DNA of 64,000 nt, from contig CH003412.1 in the NCBI GenBank assembly GCA_000149265.1, positions 1,918,076 to 1,982,075 on the forward strand. The letters run 5' to 3'. Both the position numbers and the translations under genes were made by a program. The stretch comes from Ciona savignyi. Its lineage: Eukaryota; Chordata; Ascidiacea; Phlebobranchia; Cionidae. Positions within the stretch are counted from its first letter, which is position 1; the number at the start of each line of letters is the position of its first letter. The notes beneath the pieces are model-generated. The model was given only the letters and a program-made list of their open reading frames with translations, made no database searches and was not told where the DNA came from. Positions 36,201-46,253 of this stretch are shown here, one piece after another.

Positions 36201-39200
36201 AAATCATCGTTTTGCAAAAAGTGTGGTCTAAAACTGAACTAACAAACATAAGCGTCGAGCATAGGAAGACAAAGAAGACCAACCTTCCTGCCTACGATAA
36301 GTGGGCAGCATGCAAATGGTAATATGCTTTTTATTGCAAGCTGACTGTCAATAAAAAAAGTAAGTAAAAAAACTCTTGGCTTCCGTTAAAGGTTTCAATT
36401 ACTGCTTTAGTTTTGTTCGCTTTATTTTGTATTTTATATATAATATATACTTTTAGTAAAATGGGGTAAAACATGATTTTTTTTTTACATTTTCGGAAGA
36501 AAATACTCAATTAAATAAATTTAAGGTCAATATGTATTCGAAAAAAGTTAAGAGTCTCATTTCTTTTATTCTGTACAATTTGTCACAAAAAGAAAACATT
36601 TAATCAACTTACCTGCATAAATTTGGAACCACCGAATGGACATGTTAATCCTGTGTTTTCATGATTATCCCCATCAGTAATTATATGAATGGTTTGTTCT
36701 TGAGGGCAATCTTTAAAAAAAGAATCAATGCTTTCTGTTTTATTAAAAACTAGTATCTTTTTAAAGCATATGAAGTTAGAATTCTTTATCCAGACCATAA
36801 AATTATAATAAATAGCTGGTAAGAACCTGGCACGAAATTAGAGTGGTTGCTCTTTTCTTCTAACACTTCACCCATACCTTGTAAAGTTTGACTTATAGTG
36901 TTGTTGGCTTCTCTTTTGGCCTGTCTGTGACATATAAGAATCAAAGTGAACTTCAACGATGATGTTTAGAAATTATGATTACCTGTCACTTTTTCTCAAT
37001 GTGATAGCTGGGCAAATAGATTTTGCATTTTGTTTCGGTTTCGAATCAGTTTCCAATTTTTTGGCCGCTTCTTTTTCAATGAAATCCAAAGAAGAATCGT
37101 ATTTAATTTCAGGAATATACGTTGTATTTTGCTGCAGCTCTTCAAACAACTAAACCGAATTAAGTGGTATAATTTATGAGGCCAGATGGAAGTTGTAATG
37201 TAAAAGCAAGTGGCGTGGGTGATTGACACTAGTTCGTGGTCCTTATTATTTGTGTTTAATGGACAGTACTTAAACCCATTAAACAAAATCTAATCTATGT
37301 ATTTTCCTTGGACACACTACCACAGCTTAATAATTTGCTGGTGGACAATATTTCATATGTAATTGTCTATGTTATAACACTCCTTAGGTTTCCACATTGA
37401 TAAATATAAGTATCTTATACTATCACAAATCATATCAAAATTTATAATTTTCATTTTTAATATACATATATAAGTTTGCTGTTTGCTTTTGTAACCTGCT
37501 TTTGCACAAAATAAATAAATATAGTTATTTTACTAAGTGCATGAGACAGTTTTCTTGTATAATTCCAAATAAAGAAGTCAACCTGTGTGTGATAGCATTT
37601 GCTTCCTTAATCAACTACTGAAGGGGAATTCTTTGCCACAGAGTTCCTATACTATCACAAAAATAGAATTTATAATTTTATTGCAACTTTTACCTCACAC
37701 ATTTGCACAAGTTTGTGCAAACCGTAGCTAGAAGAAATTGACTTGAGTACATTGACATTCTTTTCATTTATACCCACAACATCATTGTAGATGAAATTTA
37801 GTATAATTTCAAATGTTGCAGGAGGTATTCCAGCAATCTGAAAAACAACTAGTAAGGTGATATTGATCAGGCACTGGGATAGAAAAATATCAGCTATGTA
37901 AAACAATTCCATTGTTAAACAAAGAATCACACTTCTGTATGCAGTTTTTACTTAGTTTGTCAAACAGAGAAACACACTTATTTATGCAATTATGACACAG
38001 TTAAAGCGATTAAAAGTAGATTCTATTGTTTATTTTATTGTTTAAGTTTGGCTACTTGTTTTATTGCAGCTAAATTCACAGTTGTCATTTATAAATAATT
38101 AATTTGCAGGGCTTAACCAGGCTGTGTCTGGGTTTCTTTATCCCTAATCTCACAAATTATTTGCACAGTTGTGGTAAGATACTTAGCATCCTCAATACAT
38201 GGATTCAAAAAGGTTTCTTATTGCCATCAATTACTAAATAGACTTAACTAGAGTGTACAAGAAATGCTCTCACAACATAAAAGAAGAACGAACAATTGTC
38301 TTGCGACACTACAGTGATGCAAAGTTAAGTATTCAACTTACAATAAAACAATCTTGCTTTTCCTGAACTTCACTCAACAAATATTGAGATGATGCCGCCA
38401 AGATTGCTTTGTGGGTATAGAATTCCTTATCATCTTTAAAAAGATACGATATAAATAAAACCGATTTTTAAACTTACTTTTTTTACAAACAAAATTTTAA
38501 TTAAAACACATATTTAATGAATAAATATATTTTACAAAATTTGAAAATCCTTAATATACCTAATTTGATAATAAAGTCACAGAATTGTTTTTGTATTCTG
38601 AATTTGTTCATTTGTGTAAGTAGTGGAGTTAGGAAAGTTGGAGTAAAGACCATGCTGCCATTTGCAAAAGTGACACCTACAATAAAAATGGTATATTGTT
38701 TTAAAAAAACACAAAACAAGCAATATGATTGACCGTTGCAGGTACTTTAGTTTTGGGTATTTAACCTGAGTGCAGTAGAAGCAATTCAATTGCTGCTGCT
38801 CTATTTGCCAATCTTCTCTCTTCTTTAAAACCATCCAATTCTTTGATTGTTGCTTTTACTTCATCAGTGTTATTTACAGTTATTGACCAAACCACCTTTA
38901 ATGAAGCTGAGTTTACCAGTGTTCCATTGTAATCTGCCGGGTTTAACACTTTTCTGCAAATATACAAAAATTGTAATTAATGAATAAAGTCTAAACAGTT
39001 TAAATAAAGAGTCTTAAGAGTCTATACTGAAAAACGGGTGTTTGCCCTCCTAACTACTTATACAGAACCAAATTGTTTTCCTATTTTTTAGTGCAGCAAA
39101 TATGATTTATTTTACAAAAAAAAACTAATAAAAAGGAGATTGTGTGCACACTTGAAGTATGCACTTCTTGGACGTTTGCACACTGCACACTAAAATATTT

Positions 39201-39642
39201 CGGTGCGTGCACACCTCGAGATCTCGGCGAAAAGTGACGTACTTTCCATACTGGCCAAGGAATAGGATATATACTTATACAAAAATAGGATATGTTAAAT
39301 TTGAAATAGTTAAACTTTATATTGTAAGTCTGATAACCTTAGTAATTTAGTGTATCGCTTTAGAGAATATCACCTAAACAGTGGATTAAAAACTGAAACA
39401 CATCTGAATCGTATAACCCATGCTTATTATCTGACAACTACCCTTGTGATTACACTCGTTTTTGCATTTACTATTAAAAAAGAACATTCTATATGTTAGT
39501 CTTATGGTAAATTACTAACTTACCTTCTTAGTAATGAAGCAACAGCAACGATATCGTATTCAAATGCAGCTGCATAACTCCGAAAATATTGAATTACAGA
39601 TTGTCGTGTTCTGCCAAGTGGGACAATGCTTTTCTTCACCAT
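33277..39642 (-). CDS. BTB/POZ domain protein with ten zinc fingers
   Basis: I read sixteen exons: 39642-39524, 38953-38766, 38676-38560, 38433-38342, 37837-37694, 37149-36983, 36924-36827, 36710-36613, 36070-36016, 35930-35763, 35453-35308, 34788-34647, 34591-34460, 34164-33997, 33557-33451 and 33329-33277. The phases join, giving about 660 residues. Exons 1-2 form an N-terminal part of about 100 residues of unknown kind. Exons 3-5 are the BTB fold ([36 protein letters not shown]). A poorly conserved acidic linker follows. Nine C2H2 fingers and one final C2HC finger (CDVC...HRKNC) come next, two of them split by introns, joined by TGKRPF-like linkers. Role inferred from the class: sequence-specific nuclear transcription factor that dimerises through BTB. 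I cannot assign a vertebrate ZBTB orthologue. Confidence 0.88.
34933..35213 (-). repeat. Degraded SINE in BTB-zinc finger intron
   Basis: The segment GGGATAGGGTAAGATATCCGTG, shortened and mutated, begins a recognisable SINE body, including ACACAGCAATCATCAGATT, and ends with a decayed tRNA-like head near AAAGAGCATTAAACCC. It has the same orientation as the main set and is more diverged. Confidence 0.55.
35480..35720. repeat. Local repeats of GACCATCTGAATACCA / TAGTCAGGTCAGAC
   Basis: Within this intron, GCGACCATCTGAATACCA occurs at about 35485 and again at about 35627. ATAGTCAGGTCAGAC-like units occur about three times. An internal stretch (ATTAAGTGGTAT...GGCCAGATGGAAG) recurs at about 37155-37205 in another intron of the same gene. 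These look like intragenic duplications of intron DNA. Confidence 0.6.
37465..37650 (-). pseudogene. Partial duplicate of a zinc-finger exon and its flank
   Basis: This intron segment matches 34345-34530 in the same orientation: GTAACCTGCTTTTGCACAAAA, then GTTTTCTTGTATAAT and TCAACCTGTGTGTGATAGCA. It then enters the copied exon (CTGAAGGGGAATTCTTTGCCACAGA). It covers the donor and roughly the 3' half of the exon at 34591-34460, then stops before the first cysteines. The copy cannot encode a whole finger and lies between the BTB exon and the next coding exon, so it is a relic. Confidence 0.8.
39127..39259. mobile_element. Half copy of the 28702 MITE
   Basis: The right half of the element at 28702-29084 recurs here with few differences. 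It runs from AAAAAGGAGAT through TGTGTGCACACTTGAAG and GACGTTTGCACACTGCACAC to ACGTACTTTCCATACTGG. The left half is absent. It lies in intron 1 of the BTB-zinc finger gene, so the family has more than one insertion here. Confidence 0.8.
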
Positions 39643-40577
39643 GATAAAATATATCAACTAATAGTTTTACTAACCATCTGAGAAATAAAAATATACCAAG
39701 TTAAGAAAAAACGTTGATCAATAAATTAACTAGAGTACCGACAGCAACTTTCCTGTTTTAGCCCGTTGGTCTTTCTTTTAAAAACACAATTTATCATGTC
39801 AGTAGCTTTAACTATAATCTTGGTAACTCCAAAATTTTACCTATACTGTATATACGAGATATAATTAAGAACTAAAACAAATCAAAAATACATAATTTGT
39901 ATAAGTATTTTCGTCAAAAATCCCCATTATACGGTTTCATCAAAGGGGGTTCCCGTGATATTTTCATAAAAAAAAGATACGATGACAAACTGGAGATCTA
40001 CATGTTAAATTGTTAACAACTACTACGTGTTAACCACCCCTTTTCTGTAAGCACAAACATTTGGCCCCCGTTAGAGTTACCTAATGATTCTTTACATAGT
40101 GTATATCAAATCCGAACATGTTATCTATGGTCTGGTAAGGTGTGTGTTCGGTGTGTTTCCTTTCAGAGGATAGTCGTCGGTTGTTGGCGTGTGTTTGACG
40201 AAGGTTTGGAGTTAGGGTGTACGACAATCGGCCGTGTGCTTAGAAAAGTGATACTTTTATACTAGAAGGACTTACCAAAATAGTATCGACTGAAACGTTG
40301 CTTATGACTTATTATCTTGGTTTCATCCAATTTTACATTTCTGCACATTTCTTCGACCGAATAGTTTGGTAGTTTTTTTACCAAAAAAGTTATCTTTCTT
40401 GGACCTTTTCTTTGTTATCATAATTGGCGGAAAAGTAGAATAAACAGTGATATGGAAGTTGTGTTTCCGTGGATTATTCAAAAACGATTGAAAATAATTT
40501 TGCGGCGCTTAACGACTTTCGTTCACCTTAAAATTCCCTATAGAATTGTAGATATTTAGTGTTCGAATGGTCTAGAC

Positions 40578-41032
40578 CAGCGTTTCTCAAACTATGGGTC
40601 GCGACCCAACGGTGGGTCGCGAAAAATTATAGAAAGCTCTGATTAACTATATACTACTGGCTATATCCTATACAAAAATCAAGGGGAAATTATCATAATT
40701 GTGACATCACACAATCTTGAATCGTGGCGTGATCTTCACCTGATGACCTCAGGTCATTGAAACTTTTATCTCTCACACGTGTTACTATGAGGTTGATAAC
40801 TGCAGTCGCAGACTTTTTTTAATTGCCTTGTTGCGCCAAATTTTTCGTTTATTTCACCGTGTCCGCGTGAGCGTAAAATGTTTGCCTGGGATACATAATT
40901 CCAGAGGTGTGTTCCTTTGCAACGATAGCGTAACCTAGAAACCAACAACAACTATATATAAAGTTAAGTGGGTCGCCATAAATTGTGGTAATTAATAGTG
41001 GGTCCCAACTCTAAAAAGTTTGAGAACCACTG
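40578..41032. mobile_element. hAT-type non-autonomous element with 8-bp target duplication
   Basis: The ends are CAGCGTTTCTCAAACT and, reverse-complemented, CAGTGGTTCTCAAACT, the terminal repeat style of Charlie/Zaphod-like hAT elements. Perfect direct repeats GTCTAGAC flank it (40570-40577 and 41033-41040). GGGTCGCGACCC palindromes sit inside the left end and GGGTCGCC/GGGTCCC at the right. The 455 bp have no convincing transposase. The minus-strand frame 40951-40766 could be a small transposase relic but lacks a motif. Confidence 0.87.
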
Positions 41033-41180
41033 GTCTAGACACCTAGTAATATTGCATTACAATTGTCGTAGAATATGTTTTGGGGGAGAATGTCGGCTGC
41101 GAAAATATCGAAAAACGCCCGCATTTTCATGTTTTCTAAATTGTCGGGATATCTCGTGATGTGGTCTACCCTAAACTTAG

Positions 41181-41446
41181 GAGGATAAGATAGGATATTC
41201 ATGTTTATCCCCGTGAGTGGAAAAAACAAGGGTTGACATACGAGTAATCGTTTTTTTTCATCGCGCCCACCGTCGGGTTACCGGAAATATTGCAGTGTAT
41301 TGTGTTTGATTTACACGTTCCTTCAATTTAGCAGAACACATTAATCCGCTGGGTTCAGGCTATGTCCATTAAGTACCTTGCCCAAGGACACACCCGACTA
41401 GGTAGCGATGATTTTTGAATAAGCAACCCTTCGGATGAAACCGGGT
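41181..41446 (-). mobile_element. tRNA-derived SINE, head truncated
   Basis: The plus strand shows the GGATAAGATAGGATATTCATG tail, the body block ATATTGCAGTGTATTGTGTT, and GACTAGGTAGCGATGATTTT, where the tRNA-like end breaks off before the A box. It has the same orientation as the copies at 30028 and 32669. Confidence 0.7.
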
Positions 41447-42035
41447 CGTAAATATAAGTAACCCAAACGTGAATATCCTATTCGAATTTTGACTGACGGC
41501 TAAAAATCAGGCGGGACAAACGGAACAAAGGGTACACATCCTGCTGTCTTTAAAACCCCCCAAATAACTTCTGCCGTATAGGCATGCATTAGACGTTGTA
41601 CAGGTATAGTAGCAAATGCACATGCCCTATATGGCAAGTGGTAAAACGCCAAATTTAATCAAGTAATAACTAAAACTATATTCTTAATAATTTATCATAA
41701 ACAGTATACCTAACCTACCAACGTATACACTTTAAAGTGCTTTGCTGGTAATCGGTCTACTGTTTGTATACAACTGCCGTTGAACTATAAATACAATGAA
41801 ACCAAACAAAAATACAAATCTGAAAGGTATACTTCTAATAAATTAAAACCCAAGGAAAAGTATGGGCTGTTTAGAAATATGCTGTGACATAATTACAAGT
41901 TTTTGGAAACTATATAAAGGTTAACACCTCTTTGAACTAGAGTTTAGTTTGACTTTAAAAAAATACACTTATTGTGTCGATATTTTTTGAAAAAGAGACA
42001 TTGGAACAGCGTATTCAAAGCAGGCGATTTTAATC

Positions 42036-45000
42036 ATGGGTTACAGCGTTCTTAATATTTTTCTCGTCATATACAGTACTGTAAACTGTATAGCTGGTAA
42101 ATATAAACTTTTAACTAGTAATAGATGATATAAGTTACCAGAAGAAATAATCAAATGTATTCTTTCAGTTGAATATCAAAGAGTGGGCAAAGTCGCAAAG
42201 GAACGAGATCTCATCGATACCACTGTGAACGAACCAGTTATTCTGCATCAATTCAAAACAAAATGTAGCGGAGATCTTATCTCTGTGAACTTTCACGCCG
42301 CGGTGGAAAGTAATTTTGTATTCCAGGTATATAAGCTGATGCTTTTCACATATCCACTACTGTATATAAATTATTTGTGAATAAATGTATCTTACAATGT
42401 CGTTCAACAGGTTTGGAGGCCCTTTGGGGTTACGAGTACAAGCTTCTTCATTCGATTGACATTTTATCCAAACCGGGCATGAACACGGTAAGTTTCAGCA
42501 AATATATTTTAAGTTTCATCGAATATATTTTCTTCAATAAGTATTAAAGCAAAATAATAAATATATATTCCCTTAAGACTTTTTTCCATTACAAATACCC
42601 CTTTGTGCCTTTAGGTTAAGCTGAGCAATCCATTGCCAATCGCCGAGGGTGACACAATAGGGATGTGTCCTATGCTGCAAAATTCATTAAATTATTTAAC
42701 TTTTCAACGAAACACACATCCTATACCAGTTACATTTTACGAAGGCGGCGGATTCTTTCTTAACGGTACGTAGTTTTTTTGCAGCAGAACTGAACATTGT
42801 ATACATTATAAATTTCCTCGCATGCTTGCCAAAAAATAAAGTCTTTTATCGTATAGGTGCGGGCTGTGATGAAATACAGCAAGGCGAGGTATGTCCCCAG
42901 ATACGGCATTCCTCTGGAACAAATATACAAAGAAGAGTATATTCCATTAATGCGATGGTAAAATGCTTTTCAAGTACGTAAGATGCATTTAACCATTTTT
43001 GTTCAGCAACTATTTATCTGAAATGCCAAACTATCAGACGACCCAGCAGTACTTTAAGTCAAATTAGTAGCAAAGCCCGACTTGACCGGACGGTTGTTTC
43101 AGTGGTGGCGTGGCTATCGTTTTTTTAACCCCGGAATTAACATCAGTGTATCATTCTGTTCTTATAGAAGAAACAGAATCCAAAGAATGTGTTAATGGAA
43201 TCGGAGTTGATTATAAAGGCAAGATAAACGTGACCAAGAATGAAGTTCCATGTCAGGTATTAATTTGTATACGAAATTTTTTAAATTATATGCGAAATTT
43301 TTAAACTATAGTATAGACGATTTTTTTAAATAAATATTACATTTTTACATTATATACGAATTTGTTAAGCTATATACAAAATTGTTAAACTATATACGAA
43401 ATTTTTAAACTATTTACGAAATTGTTAAACAATATACGAAATTTTTAAACTTACTTCTTTCCATAGAACTGGAGAAACAGACTTCCTCACGTCCCCAACT
43501 ATAACCCATCCACTCATCCCGATAAATTTCTGGACCAGAATTTCTGCAGAAATCCCGACAACGACCCCAAAGGTCCGTGGTGTTACACCATGGACCCCGG
43601 TGTAAGGTGAAAGGCGTTTAATCTTTAATAATTTTCAATTAACGGACCTATTTCTGCAGACATGACTATTGCGCTATCCCTCAATGTAACGGAGCCACAG
43701 TCCGTTCATCCGCAATCGGAACATTGTTGAACCCCTTTCCGTTTGTTGTAACAAACAAGGAACAATACCATATCGGCTATGACGTGATCGGCAGACCTTC
43801 ATCATTTGGTTTACCGGGAACAACAGTTATCTTAACAAGTACGCCGATCGTAGTAATTTTTCTTGTATAACTGGTCAGTATTGTACAGTAATGAAAATTT
43901 GTTGCATATAGAAACTGGCTCGAAATGTGACGGTCGGATTGAAAATATTGCTCTGTGGGCCTCAGGACCCGGTTCTATCAAATTACAGGTGTGGCGATAT
44001 AATGTCATGATTGGGTTTTCCCTGTGGTGGGAACGCGAAGTCACTGTTATGCGCGGCTATAACACGGTAAGTCATGTTTATTTTAAAAAAAATACTGCGT
44101 TTACTCAAATTAGTTCAAATAAATATATAAATTATGTCTTTCTAAGGTCAATCTTGAAAGTACGCTAGTGCGTATTGGTCGAAATGATGTGTTGGGTTTC
44201 ACCGCACCCCTCGTTGCTTCCACCTTCGTGAGTTACTCTGAAGACAAAGGCGACTTTTATTTATATTCCAACTCGTGTTTAAGAACGAAGCGTGGCAGAC
44301 TGTGCAAGGGGTAATTTGAAATAAACATAGCTTTACTTTGTATTATAAAGATGGCTCTTCTAACCATATTGTATAATATTTCTGACACATCCTTGTTTAG
44401 AAATACTCTAAAGATATAGATTTGTAAATCAACTTTCATATTGTGGTCGTTAGTATAGTTTAAAAATATACTTGAAGTACAATATATTATCCAGCTATTA
44501 ATGTAATAATATAACATATAATAAACAATCTTACAGGTTGAAGCTGTCATCCCCACACGCATTGACGGACATTGCTGCGTGGTCGAATGATATAACTCAA
44601 TCTTTGTTAGATGCTGCGAACTTTCAACGCAGTGCCGGAACCGTTGCAACCCACTCCTTAATCAGAGAGTTTTCAATTAAAGCTTCTGTCTTGTGCGGTT
44701 AGTCCACTAAATTACCAAACCGTGACCACGAATTTGCATGCAGTGGATGTCTCTTGTGCCCGGTAAAAATTTAATAATCCTGAATTCAGGCGGTATAGAG
44801 CGGCTAGATGTTAACGCAATTTCTTTATAAACAACATGTTATTTAAAAAGTATATTTGCTTTTACTCATATCAGATCATGGTGATCAGTCGTTTATCGGT
44901 ACCGTAATACATTTACGTCGTTTAAATTTTCAGACCAGGACCCTTTAACGTTTGAAAGAATGGAAACCATTGGGTCTAATCCGAGGCCAAATGCTCCGAA

Positions 45001-45949
45001 ACCAGTCAAACCTCAAATGCTCCCACCACCTGGTTTAAGCGGATTTGGAACTGCCGTGAATCGTAATTTCGTCGACGTTGTCAGCACAAGCAGAACTGTT
45101 TTCCTACCAGGTTCTGCTTTCTCGTGCGACGGTCATCTCAGGGAGCTGACACTATTTTTAGCTCAAGTTCGACCCTCAGTCAAAGTCTTTTATGAGTTCG
45201 TAATAGTCCAGGTTGGTTGCAGGATCAAAACACATCCTGTTATTCGGCATATCACAGATATATGCATATCTACTGTTTCTATAGATCTGGAGACCAGGAA
45301 TTTACTCCGACATGAAATCTGTGGAAACCTTGCTTTTTCCTGAACTGAAACGAAGCGGCTTTCGACTTGTATGGGAATCACCTGTGTCTGGGTATTCCAC
45401 AACCGCTGTCACGGTATAGCAGTAAATGCAGTACATTTAATAGACCCATTAACTACGCCTCATACGTTCATTTTTAGACTAAAGGAATTAAATGTTCAAG
45501 TAAAGAAAGGTGACATCGTCGGGTTCACTACAAAGAACATGTTTGGACAGCAAAGCAGTTCATTGCCTTTTGATACATTTGGTGGGCAATATTACGTGTC
45601 AGACTCCTGTTCTAAAATTACGCCAGCGGTAAGTAATATTTGCGCTCTATACGCTTCGCTGTTATATAGTTATACATACCACTATGCACCTCAACCAAGA
45701 TGGAACGCAGTGTTGCACGCTTTTGCGGTTTATTTTTTATACTACAGTACAGCTTCCGTTCACTTACATTTACCATGCAAAATATAATACAGCGTTTTTT
45801 TGCAGATACATAGTCCGATGGGGATATTAAACATAATGTCTCAATCTTCGCCGGGTTATGAAAATATTTGCTTCGACTTCATTTCGTCTCGGGCGATTGG
45901 TTCCGGACGAAGAACTTACTCCATTAATGCAGATGTAGTTTGTCTTTAA
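42036..45949 (+). CDS. Secreted kringle protein with three copies of an unrecognised module
   Basis: About fifteen exons give roughly 740 residues: 42036-42096, 42169-42326, 42411-42487, 42615-42765, 42857-42977, 43103-43255, 43467-43606, 43660-43838, 43912-44066, 44147-44310, 44537-44697, 44934-45211, 45285-45413, 45478-45628 and 45806-45949. Exon 1 is a signal peptide ([20 protein letters not shown]). Exons 6-8 hold one full kringle: [47 protein letters not shown]. The rest carries three related modules with the pattern F-x-CDG/CSG, QVWRP (VWRY, IWRP), GMNT/GYNT/GYST, then GD-x-IGF. The first and third modules end YSINA-x-V-x-C. I know no named domain with this pattern; a beta-sandwich binding fold is a guess. 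Oddities: exon 3 is one base short for its frame (module ends at TGA, 42480), and the 45413/45478 junction is out of phase. Likely extracellular, function unknown. Confidence 0.82.
43256..43466. repeat. AT-rich minisatellite in kringle-gene intron
   Basis: Units of about 20 bp, consensus AAACTATATACGAAATTTTT with variants (AAATTGTT), are repeated some eight times from about 43265 to 43452. The repeat occupies nearly all of the intron that splits the kringle domain. The acceptor TTCTTTCCATAG follows directly. Confidence 0.8.
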
Positions 45950-46253
45950 ACCGTGCATGTTACATTGACAAGATTTACATTTTTATTGCACATTTAATAC
46001 AATACATAAACCAGTCGGGAAATGACTCGTTATATTAGCAAGTATTGACACTTTAAATAAATCAATTAATACAGGTACACCATATGGCTGAAACCATAAG
46101 ATTCGTATACCACACGCGCATTCTTTGTTGTATCTTAGGTCGAACATTCAATATATTTACAACTGTAGATTAGGAATGCGATAAAATGATAGCGAGTGGA
46201 AATGGCAAATCTGTACAGACATGTTGTAATTTATACTGTGGCAACATATGATT
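45950..46253. other. Convergent 3' spacer
   Basis: This spacer lies between the stop of the kringle gene (plus) and the stop of the membrane protein gene (minus). It contains AATACATAAA/TTAAATAAA-type possible polyadenylation signals, and I see no other feature. Confidence 0.5.

Larger units (their letters stand above)
39643..42035. other. Divergent spacer with two mobile elements
   Basis: This is the head-to-head spacer between the BTB-zinc finger gene (minus) and the kringle gene (plus). It holds the hAT-type element at 40578-41032 and a truncated SINE at 41181-41446. The remainder (about 39660-40570 and 41450-42035) presumably carries both promoters. No other open frame is convincing. Confidence 0.5.

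Noticed and set aside
40766-40951. Transposase frame inside the 40578 element
   Set aside because: No zinc finger, DDE or dimerisation motif can be seen; the frame is short.
44257-44649. 130-codon minus-strand frame
   Set aside because: Antisense to two good exons of the kringle gene; a shadow frame.
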